Source: Planctomycetota bacterium
GTDB taxonomy: Bacteria; Planctomycetota; UBA1135; UBA2386
DNA: 64,000 nt
NCBI GenBank assembly: GCA_016794035.1
Contig: JAEUHS010000032.1
Location: 1 to 64,000, forward strand
Direction of reading: 5' to 3'
In this document: piece after piece, positions 1 to 7,402 of the stretch
Layout: every line of letters begins with the position of its first letter
Numbering within the stretch: position 1 is the stretch's first letter
Notes under the pieces: generated by a model
What the model saw: only the letters and a program-made list of their open reading frames with translations
What the model was told of the DNA's origin: nothing
Database searches by the model: none
Program-made: the position numbers and the translations under genes

Positions 1-71
1 GGTGCTGGCGGTCTAGACGCGGCCGGCGCGCCCCGTGCATCCGTGCTCGGTGGCACTGCGATCCGCCCCGC

Positions 72-754
72 ATGCAGTTCTTGCCCGAGCAGCGCACCCG
101 CGTGCAGGCGGTCGCTTCGTGTCCCGCTCCTTCCCGGCCACGTCCCGCGCCGCTGCGACTCCAGTCGGGACCGGCATCGGCGCCGCCGCGTCCGGATCAC
201 GCCCAGGCGCTCACCGCGGTCCGCACGCTGCTGGCGTGGATCGGGGAAGACCCGGACCGGGAAGGGCTGCGTGAGACGCCCGACCGCGTGCTGCGCGCCT
301 ACGGGGAGTTCTTCGGCGGCTACGGCACCGACGTCGACGCGATCCTCGCCAAGACCTTCGGCGAGCTCGACGGCTACGACGAAGTGGTGGTCGTGCGCGA
401 CATCGAGGTGCACTCGCACTGCGAGCACCACATGGTGCCGTTCCTCGGTCATGCGCACGTCGCCTACCTGCCCGGCGAGCGAGTGGTGGCTCTCAGCAAG
501 CTGGCGCGGCTGGTGGACGCGTTCTCGCGCCGCCTGCAGGTGCAGGAGCGCCTGACGGCCCAGATCGGCGGCGCGCTGGCGCGCGCTGCGGCCGCGCGGC
601 GTGGAGGTGCGGATCTCGGCGGCGCATCACTGCATGACCACCCGCGGCGTCGGCAAAGGCCGGCGCCACGACCGAGACACTGTGGTTCGCGGGTGCGTTC
701 CGCGACGACCGCGACCGCCGGGCCGAGGTCCTCGATCTGCTGCGCGGCGACTGA
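72..754 (+). pseudogene. folE: GTP cyclohydrolase I, broken by two frameshifts
   Basis: GTP cyclohydrolase I makes 7,8-dihydroneopterin triphosphate from GTP, the first step of folate and pterin synthesis. From 72 to about 585 the frame reads a FolE body, including [20 protein letters not shown] and the zinc and active-site stretch [11 protein letters not shown]. The family sequence then continues in another frame from about 586 ([20 protein letters not shown], with the second zinc cysteine) and in the third frame from about 659 (GATTETLWF to LLRGD, stop at 752-754). The first break fits loss of one CG from a GC run at 579-587; the second fits one extra G at about 658. No conserved block is missing, so either the gene decayed recently or the assembly has indels in GC-rich sequence. 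The first 45 residues are low complexity, so the start is uncertain. Confidence 0.85.
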
Positions 755-765
755 TGCCGCGCGCC

Positions 766-1647
766 TCAGGCCAGCTTCTGCAGCGCCGCGAACGCCGCGA
801 CCGGCGCCTCGCTGGCCGGCGCCGAGTCCTCGAGCGCCGCGATCACCGGCGCGGTGGCGGCGCGGATCTGCGCGGCCTGCTGTTCGCGCAGCGCATGCAG
901 CGCCGCGACCCGCACGCCGTGCGAGCCGGGGTGTTGCACGAGCTGCTGCAGGACGGCGCGGGCGCCGGGGACGCCCATCGTCTTCAGGCCTTCGGCCGCG
1001 GCCCAGCCGATCTCCGACGAGTCGTCGAACTGCCGCGCCAGCGCCTCGGCCGAGTTCGGCTCGCCGATCGCCGCCAGCGCGCGGGTCGCCTCCAGCCGCA
1101 GCTGCCAGTGGCCGCCCTGCGCCGCCTGGATCAGATGCGGCACCGCGGTCGCGCCCAGGGTGACGATCTGCTTGCGCGCGGCCTCGCGCGCGACGCCGTC
1201 GCGGCCGTCCATCGCGCGCAGCAGTTCGGCGAGCGCGGGCGGCGCCGAGCCGAGGTCGTAGACGTGGCCGCTCGGCGCGCGGCCGAGGCCCTCACCGAGC
1301 CAGGCCCGCGCTGCAGCGCCCTGGTCGGCCGAGAAGTAGCGGATGCGCGCCATCGTGAACGGGCGGCAGAACATCGCCAGGCCCTTCTGCCACGGCTTCT
1401 CGCCGACGATCGCGATGCGATCGATGCGGTGGAAGTGCTGGATGCCGAACTTCAGGTCGTGCCAGAGCGCGCCCGCCGTCCAGCCGTGGAAGTCGTGCAG
1501 CTCGACCAGGAAGTGCACGCGCTCGCGCGCCGCGATGTGCCTGTCGACGGCCGGCACGAAGTGCTCGTAGTCGGCCGCGGTCAGCTTGCCGGTGATGCGG
1601 ATGCAGAGCACGTCGCCCTGGGCTTCGATCTTGGTCTCGACGGTCAT
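766..1647 (-). CDS. SpoIIAA-like STAS domain protein with HEAT repeats
   Basis: A predicted cytoplasmic protein of 293 residues with two parts. Residues 1 to about 125 read as a SpoIIAA-like STAS domain of the STAS_2 type, opening [20 protein letters not shown] and carrying the typical [11 protein letters not shown] and [12 protein letters not shown] segments. The remainder is a run of alpha-hairpins of the HEAT or armadillo type (for example [20 protein letters not shown]). STAS_2 proteins are often single-domain and of unknown role; HEAT arrays bind proteins. A longer frame exists upstream, but ATG at 1645-1647 puts the domain at its natural N-terminus. The gene faces away from urocanase across about 170 bases. 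The fusion suggests a protein-binding regulator; the partner is unknown. Confidence 0.8.
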   Translation of the reverse strand: MTVETKIEAQGDVLCIRITGKLTAADYEHFVPAVDRHIAARERVHFLVELHDFHGWTAGALWHDLKFGIQHFHRIDRIAIVGEKPWQKGLAMFCRPFTMARIRYFSADQGAAARAWLGEGLGRAPSGHVYDLGSAPPALAELLRAMDGRDGVAREAARKQIVTLGATAVPHLIQAAQGGHWQLRLEATRALAAIGEPNSAEALARQFDDSSEIGWAAAEGLKTMGVPGARAVLQQLVQHPGSHGVRVAALHALREQQAAQIRAATAPVIAALEDSAPASEAPVAAFAALQKLA

Positions 1648-1817
1648 GGGTTCGTTTCGCGGCTGCTGCCCGCTGCGGCAGACGTGGGGCGACGCAGCGG
1701 CAGCAGTGTACGTCGCCCCGCATCCCACGACGACCCTGGACGTGATTCCCTCCGACCTCCGTGCGCCGAGGTCGCCCGCTGCTTGCACCGGTGCGGCACG
1801 CGCGCGACGCTAGTCCG

Positions 1818-3473
1818 ATGACCGCCACCCGTACGTCGCGCTACCAGGCTCCGCGGGGCAGGACCCTGACCTGCGCCAACTGGCAGATCGAGGCCGCCTA
1901 CCGCATGGTCCAGAACAACCTCGACAGCGAGGTCGCCGAGGACCCGGAGCACCTGATCGTCTACGGCGGGCTCGGCAAGGCCGCCCGCGATCCCGCGGCC
2001 CTGCAGGGCATCCTGGCGACGCTGCGCCGGCTGCAGCCCGACCAGACGATGCTGGTGCAGTCCGGCAAGTGCGTCGGCGTGTTCCGCACCCACGCCGATG
2101 CGCCGCGCGTGCTGATCGCCAACAGCAACCTGGTCGGCGACTGGGCGAACTGGGACGAGTTCCGCCGCCTCGACGCGCTGGGGCTGATCATGTACGGCCA
2201 GATGACCGCCGGCTCCTGGATCTACATCGGCAGCCAGGGCATCGTGCAGGGCACCTACGAGACGTTCGTCGCGGCCGGCAAGCGGCACTTCGGCAGCGAC
2301 CTCGCGGGCAAGCTGGTCGTGACCGCGGGCCTCGGCGGCATGGGCGGCGCGCAGCCGCTGGCGGTGACGATGGCCGGCGGCGTCTGCCTGGCGGCCGACG
2401 TCGAGGGCTGGCGCATCGACAAACGGCTGGAGACGAGGTACCTCGACGAGCGCATCGACGACCCGAAGCAGGCCCTGCAGCGGGCGCTCGACAAGAAGGC
2501 GAAGGGCGTGCCGTGGTCGATCGGCGTCTGCTGCAACGCGACCGAGTTGCTGACGGTGATCCGCGACAGCGGCACGGTCCCCGATCTGCTGACCGACCAG
2601 ACCTCGGCGCACGACATGCTGATCGGCTACGTGCCGGACAGCATGACGGTGCAACAGGCCAAGGCGCTGCGCGAGCGCGATCCGAAGGCCTACCTGGTCG
2701 AGTCGCGTCGCACGGTGGCGAAGCACGTCGCGCTGATGCTGGACCTGCAGGAGCGCGGTGCGATCACGTTCGACTACGGCAACAACATCCGCACCGAGGC
2801 GCGCGACGCCGGCGTCGCCGAGGCGTTCCGCATCAAGGGCTTCATCCCCGAGTACATCCGGCCGCTGTTCTGCGAGGGGCGCGGCCCGTTCCGCTGGGTC
2901 GCGCTCAGCGGCGATCCCGCGGACATCGCCCGTACCGACCAGCTGGCGCTCGAGATGTTCGGCGACAACCCGTCGCTGCGCACCTGGATCGGCAAGGCGC
3001 AGAGGCAGATCGCGTTCCAGGGGCTGCCGGCGCGCATCCTCTGGCTCGGTTACGGCGAGCGTGCGCGCTTCGGCGTCGCCGTCAACGAACTGGTCGCCAA
3101 GGGCGAGATCGCGGCGCCGATCGTCTTCGGCCGCGACCACCTCGACTGCGGTTCGGTCGCGTCGCCGTATCGCGAGACCGAGGCGATGCTCGACGGCAGC
3201 GACGCGATCGCCGACTGGCCGCTGCTCAACGCGATGCTGAACGTCGCGTCGGGGGCGACCTGGGTGTCGATCCACCACGGCGGTGGGGTCGGCATGGGCA
3301 AGTCGATCCACGCCGGCCAGGTCACCGTCGCCGACGGCACGCCGGCCGCCGCGGCGCGCATCCAGCGCGTGTTCACCTGCGACCCCGGCATCGGCGTCGC
3401 CCGGCACGCCGACGCCGGCTACCCGGCGGCCCAGGCCTTCGCCAAGCAGGCGGGCGTCGACCTCGGTGGCTGA
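1818..3473 (+). CDS. hutU: Urocanate hydratase (urocanase)
   Basis: Urocanase converts urocanate to imidazolonepropionate in histidine breakdown, using tightly bound NAD as an electrophile. The 551-residue product has the usual family length and conserved stretches throughout: [17 protein letters not shown] near the start, the glycine-rich NAD loop [19 protein letters not shown], and FDYGNNIR and [16 protein letters not shown] in the second half. The chosen ATG at 1818 follows a short in-frame extension without similarity. No other hut gene (hutH, hutI, hutG) lies nearby, so the pathway genes must be scattered or absent. A perfect 12-base palindrome sits just downstream at 3507-3518. Confidence 0.96.
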   Translation: MTATRTSRYQAPRGRTLTCANWQIEAAYRMVQNNLDSEVAEDPEHLIVYGGLGKAARDPAALQGILATLRRLQPDQTMLVQSGKCVGVFRTHADAPRVLIANSNLVGDWANWDEFRRLDALGLIMYGQMTAGSWIYIGSQGIVQGTYETFVAAGKRHFGSDLAGKLVVTAGLGGMGGAQPLAVTMAGGVCLAADVEGWRIDKRLETRYLDERIDDPKQALQRALDKKAKGVPWSIGVCCNATELLTVIRDSGTVPDLLTDQTSAHDMLIGYVPDSMTVQQAKALRERDPKAYLVESRRTVAKHVALMLDLQERGAITFDYGNNIRTEARDAGVAEAFRIKGFIPEYIRPLFCEGRGPFRWVALSGDPADIARTDQLALEMFGDNPSLRTWIGKAQRQIAFQGLPARILWLGYGERARFGVAVNELVAKGEIAAPIVFGRDHLDCGSVASPYRETEAMLDGSDAIADWPLLNAMLNVASGATWVSIHHGGGVGMGKSIHAGQVTVADGTPAAAARIQRVFTCDPGIGVARHADAGYPAAQAFAKQAGVDLGG

Positions 3474-3710
3474 GGCGCGCGGCGGGCCGCAACGCTTGGT
3501 AGGGGGCCGGGCGCCCGGATAGACTGCGCCCGCTGGTCTGCCCACCGGGCCCGCACCTGCTCCAAGAGCCCTTGCCAGGGCGGGTTCGCCCGGTCAGGCG
3601 CTCACGATCCCTGTTCCGCGTCTCTCGTCCGCCGCCGATCTTCATCTCCTGAACAAGTAGGCGTTGCCGTCGATCCGAAAGATCAGCACGGCGCCCGCCG
3701 CCGAGACGCG

Positions 3711-4490
3711 ATGTTCCGCCGCAACAAGTCATCCGCCGACGAGGGTCGGCCCTCAGGTCTGCCCGAGGACATGGTCGTGATCGTCGACCAGTCCGTGAAT
3801 CCGTACCTGGTGCTGTTCCACGAACCGAACGGCTACCGCTCCGAGCAGGTGCGCGCGCTGCGCAACCGCCTGGTGGCGATGAACCCGGACGGCGAGCCGA
3901 AGACGCTGGTCGTCACCTCCGCCGTGCGCGACGAGGGCAAGACGATCGCGGCGCTGAACCTGGCCATGGCGATGGCCGAGCTGGAGCGTCAGCAGGTCGT
4001 GCTGGTCGACGCCGACATGCGGCGGCCCGGCTGCGAACGCTATCTGAACCTGAACCCCGAACCCGGCCTCGCCGACGTGCTGCTCGGCCGCACGACGGTC
4101 GAGAAGGTGCTGCGGCCGGCCGGCTACCGCCAGCTGATGCTGCTCGGCCCCGGCACGCGGGTCTCGAATCCCGCCGAGGTGCTGAGTTCGAGCCGCCTCG
4201 ACGAACTGCTGCACCGGCTCAAGGAGCGCTTCCACTACGTCGTCATCGACACGCCGCCGGTGCTGCCGTCGACGGACGCCGGCGTGCTCGCCGCGCGCGT
4301 CGACGGCACCCTGGTCGTCGTCCGACTCGAGCGTTCGCTGAAGAAGCAGACCCGCGAGGCCGTGCGCACGCTGCAGGAGATGGGCGGCAACGTGCTCGGC
4401 TGCTTCGTCACCGAGCTGCGCGGCCAGGATCCGGAGAGCGATCGCCGGCTCGCCTACGAGACCCGGTTCGGCGAGGACGGCGGCGCATGA
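3711..4490 (+). CDS. BY-kinase/MinD-type P-loop ATPase without tyrosine tail
   Basis: A soluble 259-residue P-loop ATPase close to the cytoplasmic domain of bacterial tyrosine kinases (CpsD, Wzc). It has the BY-kinase entry motif (YRSEQVRALRNRL, residues 42-54), a Walker A loop at 70-78 (SAVRDEGKT, less glycine-rich than usual), Walker A' at 97-106 (VLVDADMRRP) and Walker B at 177-183 (VVIDTPP). The Wzz-type membrane activator domain and the C-terminal tyrosine cluster are missing, so it may act as a MinD/ParA-like switch rather than a capsule kinase. It leads a three-gene operon; its stop overlaps the next start as ATGA. No polysaccharide genes are nearby, and the context points to a cytoskeletal role. 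Confidence 0.85.
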   Translation: MFRRNKSSADEGRPSGLPEDMVVIVDQSVNPYLVLFHEPNGYRSEQVRALRNRLVAMNPDGEPKTLVVTSAVRDEGKTIAALNLAMAMAELERQQVVLVDADMRRPGCERYLNLNPEPGLADVLLGRTTVEKVLRPAGYRQLMLLGPGTRVSNPAEVLSSSRLDELLHRLKERFHYVVIDTPPVLPSTDAGVLAARVDGTLVVVRLERSLKKQTREAVRTLQEMGGNVLGCFVTELRGQDPESDRRLAYETRFGEDGGA

Positions 4491-5272
4491 CCGGCTTCAA
4501 GGAGACTCTGAAGGACGCGGTGCGGCAGATGTCGTTCCGCACCTCGCTGGACAGCCTGAAGAAGAAGGGCGTGCAGCAGGTCAACGTGCTCGGCATCGAC
4601 CGCATCATCGCGCTGATCGAGGCCGCCGTGCACCGCAGCCTGAAGTCGCGGCTGGTCGGTGTCGAGCGCGAGGCCGTGGCCGATGCGACCAAGGCGGAGT
4701 TCCTGCGGCTGCTGCGCTCCAACGAGGACCTGCAGCGCCAGAAGACCGAGATCGAGCGGCAGAAGGAGATCGTCGAGGACGAGGTCGACCAGTTGCGGCG
4801 CGACCTGACCGCCCAGCAGCGTGCGCTCGAACTGAAGCTCGAAGAGGGCGCGTTGGCCACCGCCGCGCGCTACGAGGGCGAGAACGCCGCGATCGCCGCC
4901 AAGGTCGGCGAGGTGCTGCGCGCGCTGGCGGCGACCGGCAGTCCGTCGATCGTCGACGCCGAGGACCGCGTCATGGCGCTGGTGATGGACATCGTCGCCG
5001 GCGAGCGCCACTCGGCCGACGAGGCGCGGCGCGCCCTGCACGACCGGGAGGTCGGCACGCTGCAGCGCCGCATCAAGAAGCTCAGTGAGTCGCTCGACCA
5101 GACCGAGCAGCGGCTGCAGTCGGTCGCGGCGATGAAGAACATCGACGGCGGCATCTCGTCGATCTACCGCGAGGTGCAGGGTCTGAGCATGGCCGACCAC
5201 CACGCCGGCAAGAAGAAGGAACTCATGGCGGAGATCTTCAAGGCCAACCTGAAGTTGCAGAAGAAGGCCTAG
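4487..5272 (+). CDS. Coiled-coil protein between ATPase and actin-like genes
   Basis: A 261-residue charged protein with no signal peptide or membrane segment. Residues 60 to about 130 and 170 to 210 are rich in E, K, R, Q and L with heptad spacing (for example RQKTEIERQKEIVEDEVDQL), typical of a long coiled coil; the ends are compact and basic. I do not recognise a named family. It starts on the ATGA overlap with the ATPase gene and ends 36 bases before the actin-like gene, so all three are probably one transcript. A coiled-coil partner linking a ParA/MinD-type ATPase to an actin filament is a reasonable guess, but nothing in the sequence proves it. Confidence 0.75.
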   Translation: MTGFKETLKDAVRQMSFRTSLDSLKKKGVQQVNVLGIDRIIALIEAAVHRSLKSRLVGVEREAVADATKAEFLRLLRSNEDLQRQKTEIERQKEIVEDEVDQLRRDLTAQQRALELKLEEGALATAARYEGENAAIAAKVGEVLRALAATGSPSIVDAEDRVMALVMDIVAGERHSADEARRALHDREVGTLQRRIKKLSESLDQTEQRLQSVAAMKNIDGGISSIYREVQGLSMADHHAGKKKELMAEIFKANLKLQKKA

Positions 5273-5308
5273 GCCGACGATCTGCGCCCGAAACGAAGAG
5301 AACAAACG

Positions 5309-6382
5309 ATGAGCGAGACGAAGCAGACGGACGAAGCGCCGAAGAAGGACCACGGTGTGCTCTACATCGGGATGGACCTCGGCACCTCCCGGACCTCGGT
5401 GTCCGCCAGCAATGGCGTGCGCGAGACGGTCTACTCGATGGTCGGTTACCCGAAGGACGTCGTCAGCATGAAGTTGCTGAAGAAGGAGGTCCTGTTCGGC
5501 AAGGAGGCGCTCGAGAAGCGTCTGTCGCTGAAGCTGTACAAGCCGCTCGAGAAGGGCGTGCTCAAGTACACCGGCGACGCGGCCAAGGACGCCGAGGCGA
5601 AGGCCAACCTGAAGGCCGCGACCGACCTGATCGGCGAGGCGATCCGGCTGGCGAAGCCGCGCAAGGACGAGCTGGTCTACTGCGTGATCGGTGCGCCGGC
5701 CGAGGCCTCGGTCAAGAACCGCGAGGCGATCATCGAGGCCGCGCGCGCGCACGTCGACTCGGTGATGCTGTGCAGCGAGCCGTTCGCGGTCGCCTACGGC
5801 CTCGACTGGCTCGAGGACGTGCTGGTCATCGACATCGGGGCGGGCACCACCGACCTGTGCCGCATGCACGGCACGATGCCCGAGGAGACCGACCAGGTGA
5901 TGTTCGACATCGCCGGCGACGCCGTCGACGCGGAGCTGTCGCGGCGCATCACCGAGACCTGCCCCGGCGCGCAGTTCACGATCCACATGGTCAAGGACAT
6001 CAAGGAGCGCTACGGCTTCGTCGGCGAACCCTCCGAGCGCTGCATCGTCGAGTTGCCGGTGGACGGCAAGCCGACACCGTTCGACCTGACCGACCAGATC
6101 CGCGCCGCGTGCTCGATCCTGATCGAGCCGATCCTCAGGGGCATCCAGAAGCTGGTGGCCTCGTTCGACCCGCAGTTCCAGGCGAAGCTGAAGAGCCGGG
6201 TGCTGCTGGCCGGCGGCGGCTCGCTGGTCCAAGGGCTCGACAGCGCGGTCGAGAAGGCGATGAAGGAGCGGCTCGGCGGCGGCAAGGTGATCCGCATCGA
6301 GGAGCCGGTCTACGGCGGCGCCAACGGCGCGCTGAAGATCGCGCACGACATGCCCGCGGACTTCTGGGAGCAGCTCAAGTAG
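5309..6382 (+). CDS. MamK/MreB-type actin-like protein
   Basis: A 357-residue bacterial actin. Actin-fold motifs are in order: phosphate-1 (GMDLGTS, 21-27), the catalytic glutamate region (CSEPFAVAYG, E157), phosphate-2 (DIGAGTTD, 175-182) and the adenosine loop (AGGGSLVQG, 301-309). The details resemble MamK, the magnetosome filament actin, more than MreB: the GYPKDVV segment at 46-52, the short KGVLKYTGD region, the GTMPEETDQVMF stretch after phosphate-2, KERYGFVG at 232-239 and the ending GALKIAHDMPADFWEQL. It lacks an obvious amphipathic membrane-binding N-terminus. It closes an operon with a P-loop ATPase and a coiled-coil protein. No other mam genes are present, so a magnetosome role is not implied. 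Likely role: a filament used for positioning something in the cell. Confidence 0.9.
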   Translation: MSETKQTDEAPKKDHGVLYIGMDLGTSRTSVSASNGVRETVYSMVGYPKDVVSMKLLKKEVLFGKEALEKRLSLKLYKPLEKGVLKYTGDAAKDAEAKANLKAATDLIGEAIRLAKPRKDELVYCVIGAPAEASVKNREAIIEAARAHVDSVMLCSEPFAVAYGLDWLEDVLVIDIGAGTTDLCRMHGTMPEETDQVMFDIAGDAVDAELSRRITETCPGAQFTIHMVKDIKERYGFVGEPSERCIVELPVDGKPTPFDLTDQIRAACSILIEPILRGIQKLVASFDPQFQAKLKSRVLLAGGGSLVQGLDSAVEKAMKERLGGGKVIRIEEPVYGGANGALKIAHDMPADFWEQLK

Positions 6383-6401
6383 GGACGCGGTGCTGCAGGC
6401 G

Positions 6402-6531
6402 GCGAGCTTCGCTCGCGCCTGAGCACCGCGGGGCGGGCGGAGGGCTCGGGCGGGCGAGGGGCGGGCGGCGAGCTGCGCTCGCGCCCGGGGCAGGCGGCGG
6501 GGACGCGGGGCCGGCGGCGAGCTGCGCTCGC
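6402..6531. repeat. Three copies of a short GC-rich hairpin repeat
   Basis: The 173 bases between the actin-like gene and the HAD gene hold three near-identical hairpins with the stem GCGAGC/GCTCGC and a three-base loop: 6402-6416 (loop TTC), 6468-6482 (loop TGC) and 6517-6531 (loop TGC). The first and third are followed by the same CGCCTGAGCACCGCGGGG stretch, so the repeated unit is about 35 bases. This looks like a REP-type intergenic repeat. The position between convergent 3' ends would also suit a two-way terminator, although there is no T-run. Confidence 0.7.
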
Positions 6532-6555
6532 GCCTGAGCACCGCGGGGGCGTCGG

Positions 6556-7278
6556 TCAGCGGATGCGGTAGTGGTCTTGCAGGATCTGGCGCAGCTGGTG
6601 GAAGTCGCGGATCTCGTGGGTGGCTGCGGTCGCGCCGGTCTCGTCGGCGTGGCGGCCGTCGCGGCGGATGCGCGCGGTCGACCAGCCTTCGGCGTTGCAC
6701 GGGTCGATGTCGTGGGTCGGGTTGTCGCCGACGTAGAGGCAGCGTGCGGGCTGCAGCGACATGCGTTGCAGCACGCGGCGGTAGAGCTTCGGGTTCGGCT
6801 TGCTGAAGCCGACCTGGTCGGTGAAGAAGATCGCCGACGGGGTCAGGAACTCGAGCACGCCGAGGCGCACCAGCTTCTCCGCCTGCTTGATCGTGATGCC
6901 GGCGGAGACGATGCCGCGCACGAGGCCGGTCGTCGACAGCCACTTCAGGACCTCGTAGACGTCGTCGTGCACCTTCAGTTCGCGCCACTTGGTCTCGTGA
7001 TAGGCGACGACCCCGGCGGCGACGATGACGGCGCGGTTGTGGCCGGCATGTGACTCGGGGCCGAGCCGATCGAGCACCTTGTCGAAGTGGCCGCCGTAGT
7101 TGCTCGAGAACTCGGCGATGACCTCCTCGAGTTCCCGCATGGCGACCCGGTGCTCGGCTTGCATGCCGGCGCCGATCATCGCCTCGATCGCTCCACGCCG
7201 CGCCTTCTCGGCGAACACGGACGTCGAGAACAGCGTGTCGTCGATGTCGAAGAAGATCGCGTCCAGGTCCCGGCTCAC
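6556..7278 (-). CDS. HAD-superfamily phosphatase
   Basis: A haloacid-dehalogenase hydrolase of about 240 residues. Motif I is FFDIDDTLF near the N-terminus (nucleophile Asp and acid/base Asp), motif II is the serine of GIVSAGI, motif III is the lysine of GFSKPNPKLY and motif IV is YVGDNPTHDID. The helical cap between motifs I and II makes it a subfamily I enzyme. The substrate cannot be read from sequence. The frame is open further upstream, but that part is Pro/Arg/Ala-rich; GTG at 7276-7278 places motif I at the usual distance from the start. It stands alone on the minus strand, convergent with the actin-like operon. Confidence 0.85.
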   Translation of the reverse strand: MSRDLDAIFFDIDDTLFSTSVFAEKARRGAIEAMIGAGMQAEHRVAMRELEEVIAEFSSNYGGHFDKVLDRLGPESHAGHNRAVIVAAGVVAYHETKWRELKVHDDVYEVLKWLSTTGLVRGIVSAGITIKQAEKLVRLGVLEFLTPSAIFFTDQVGFSKPNPKLYRRVLQRMSLQPARCLYVGDNPTHDIDPCNAEGWSTARIRRDGRHADETGATAATHEIRDFHQLRQILQDHYRIR

Positions 7279-7352
7279 GCGTCCATTTGTCCGCGAACGA
7301 CCGCGCGCTGGCAAGGGTGCTCGGGCCGGCGCGGTCTGACCGGGTACGGCGA

Positions 7353-7383
7353 ACGGGCCGCCAGGCGCAGGCCGGCGGCCCGT
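7353..7383 (-). terminator. GC-rich hairpin after the first secretin gene
   Basis: A perfect 10-base-pair inverted repeat, ACGGGCCGCC at 7353-7362 and GGCGGCCCGT at 7374-7383, begins 20 bases past the stop of the secretin gene ending at 7403. No T-run follows on the minus strand. Two similar hairpins lie after other minus-strand genes (10368-10401 and 16723-16759), so this is probably a transcript-end or RNA-stabilising structure. Confidence 0.5.
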
Positions 7384-7402
7384 GGGCACTGCCTGGCCTG
7401 GA

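Noticed and set aside
9..33. A run of restriction sites (XbaI-like TCTAGA and AscI-like GGCGCGCC) resembling a vector polylinker
   Set aside because: Such palindromes arise easily at this GC content, and no vector sequence lies around them.
1818..3473. A histidine-utilisation operon
   Set aside because: Only urocanase is present; neighbours are a STAS-HEAT protein and a cytoskeletal-type operon.
3507..3518. A perfect 12-base palindrome after hutU as an operator
   Set aside because: It is only C and G, is expected by chance at this GC content, and lies at a 3' end rather than in a promoter.
3711..4490. A capsule or exopolysaccharide kinase
   Set aside because: There is no Wzz domain, no tyrosine-rich tail and no glycan synthesis genes nearby.
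5309..6382. Magnetosome gene island
   Set aside because: Only the actin is MamK-like. No mamA, B, E, I, M, O, P or Q genes are nearby.
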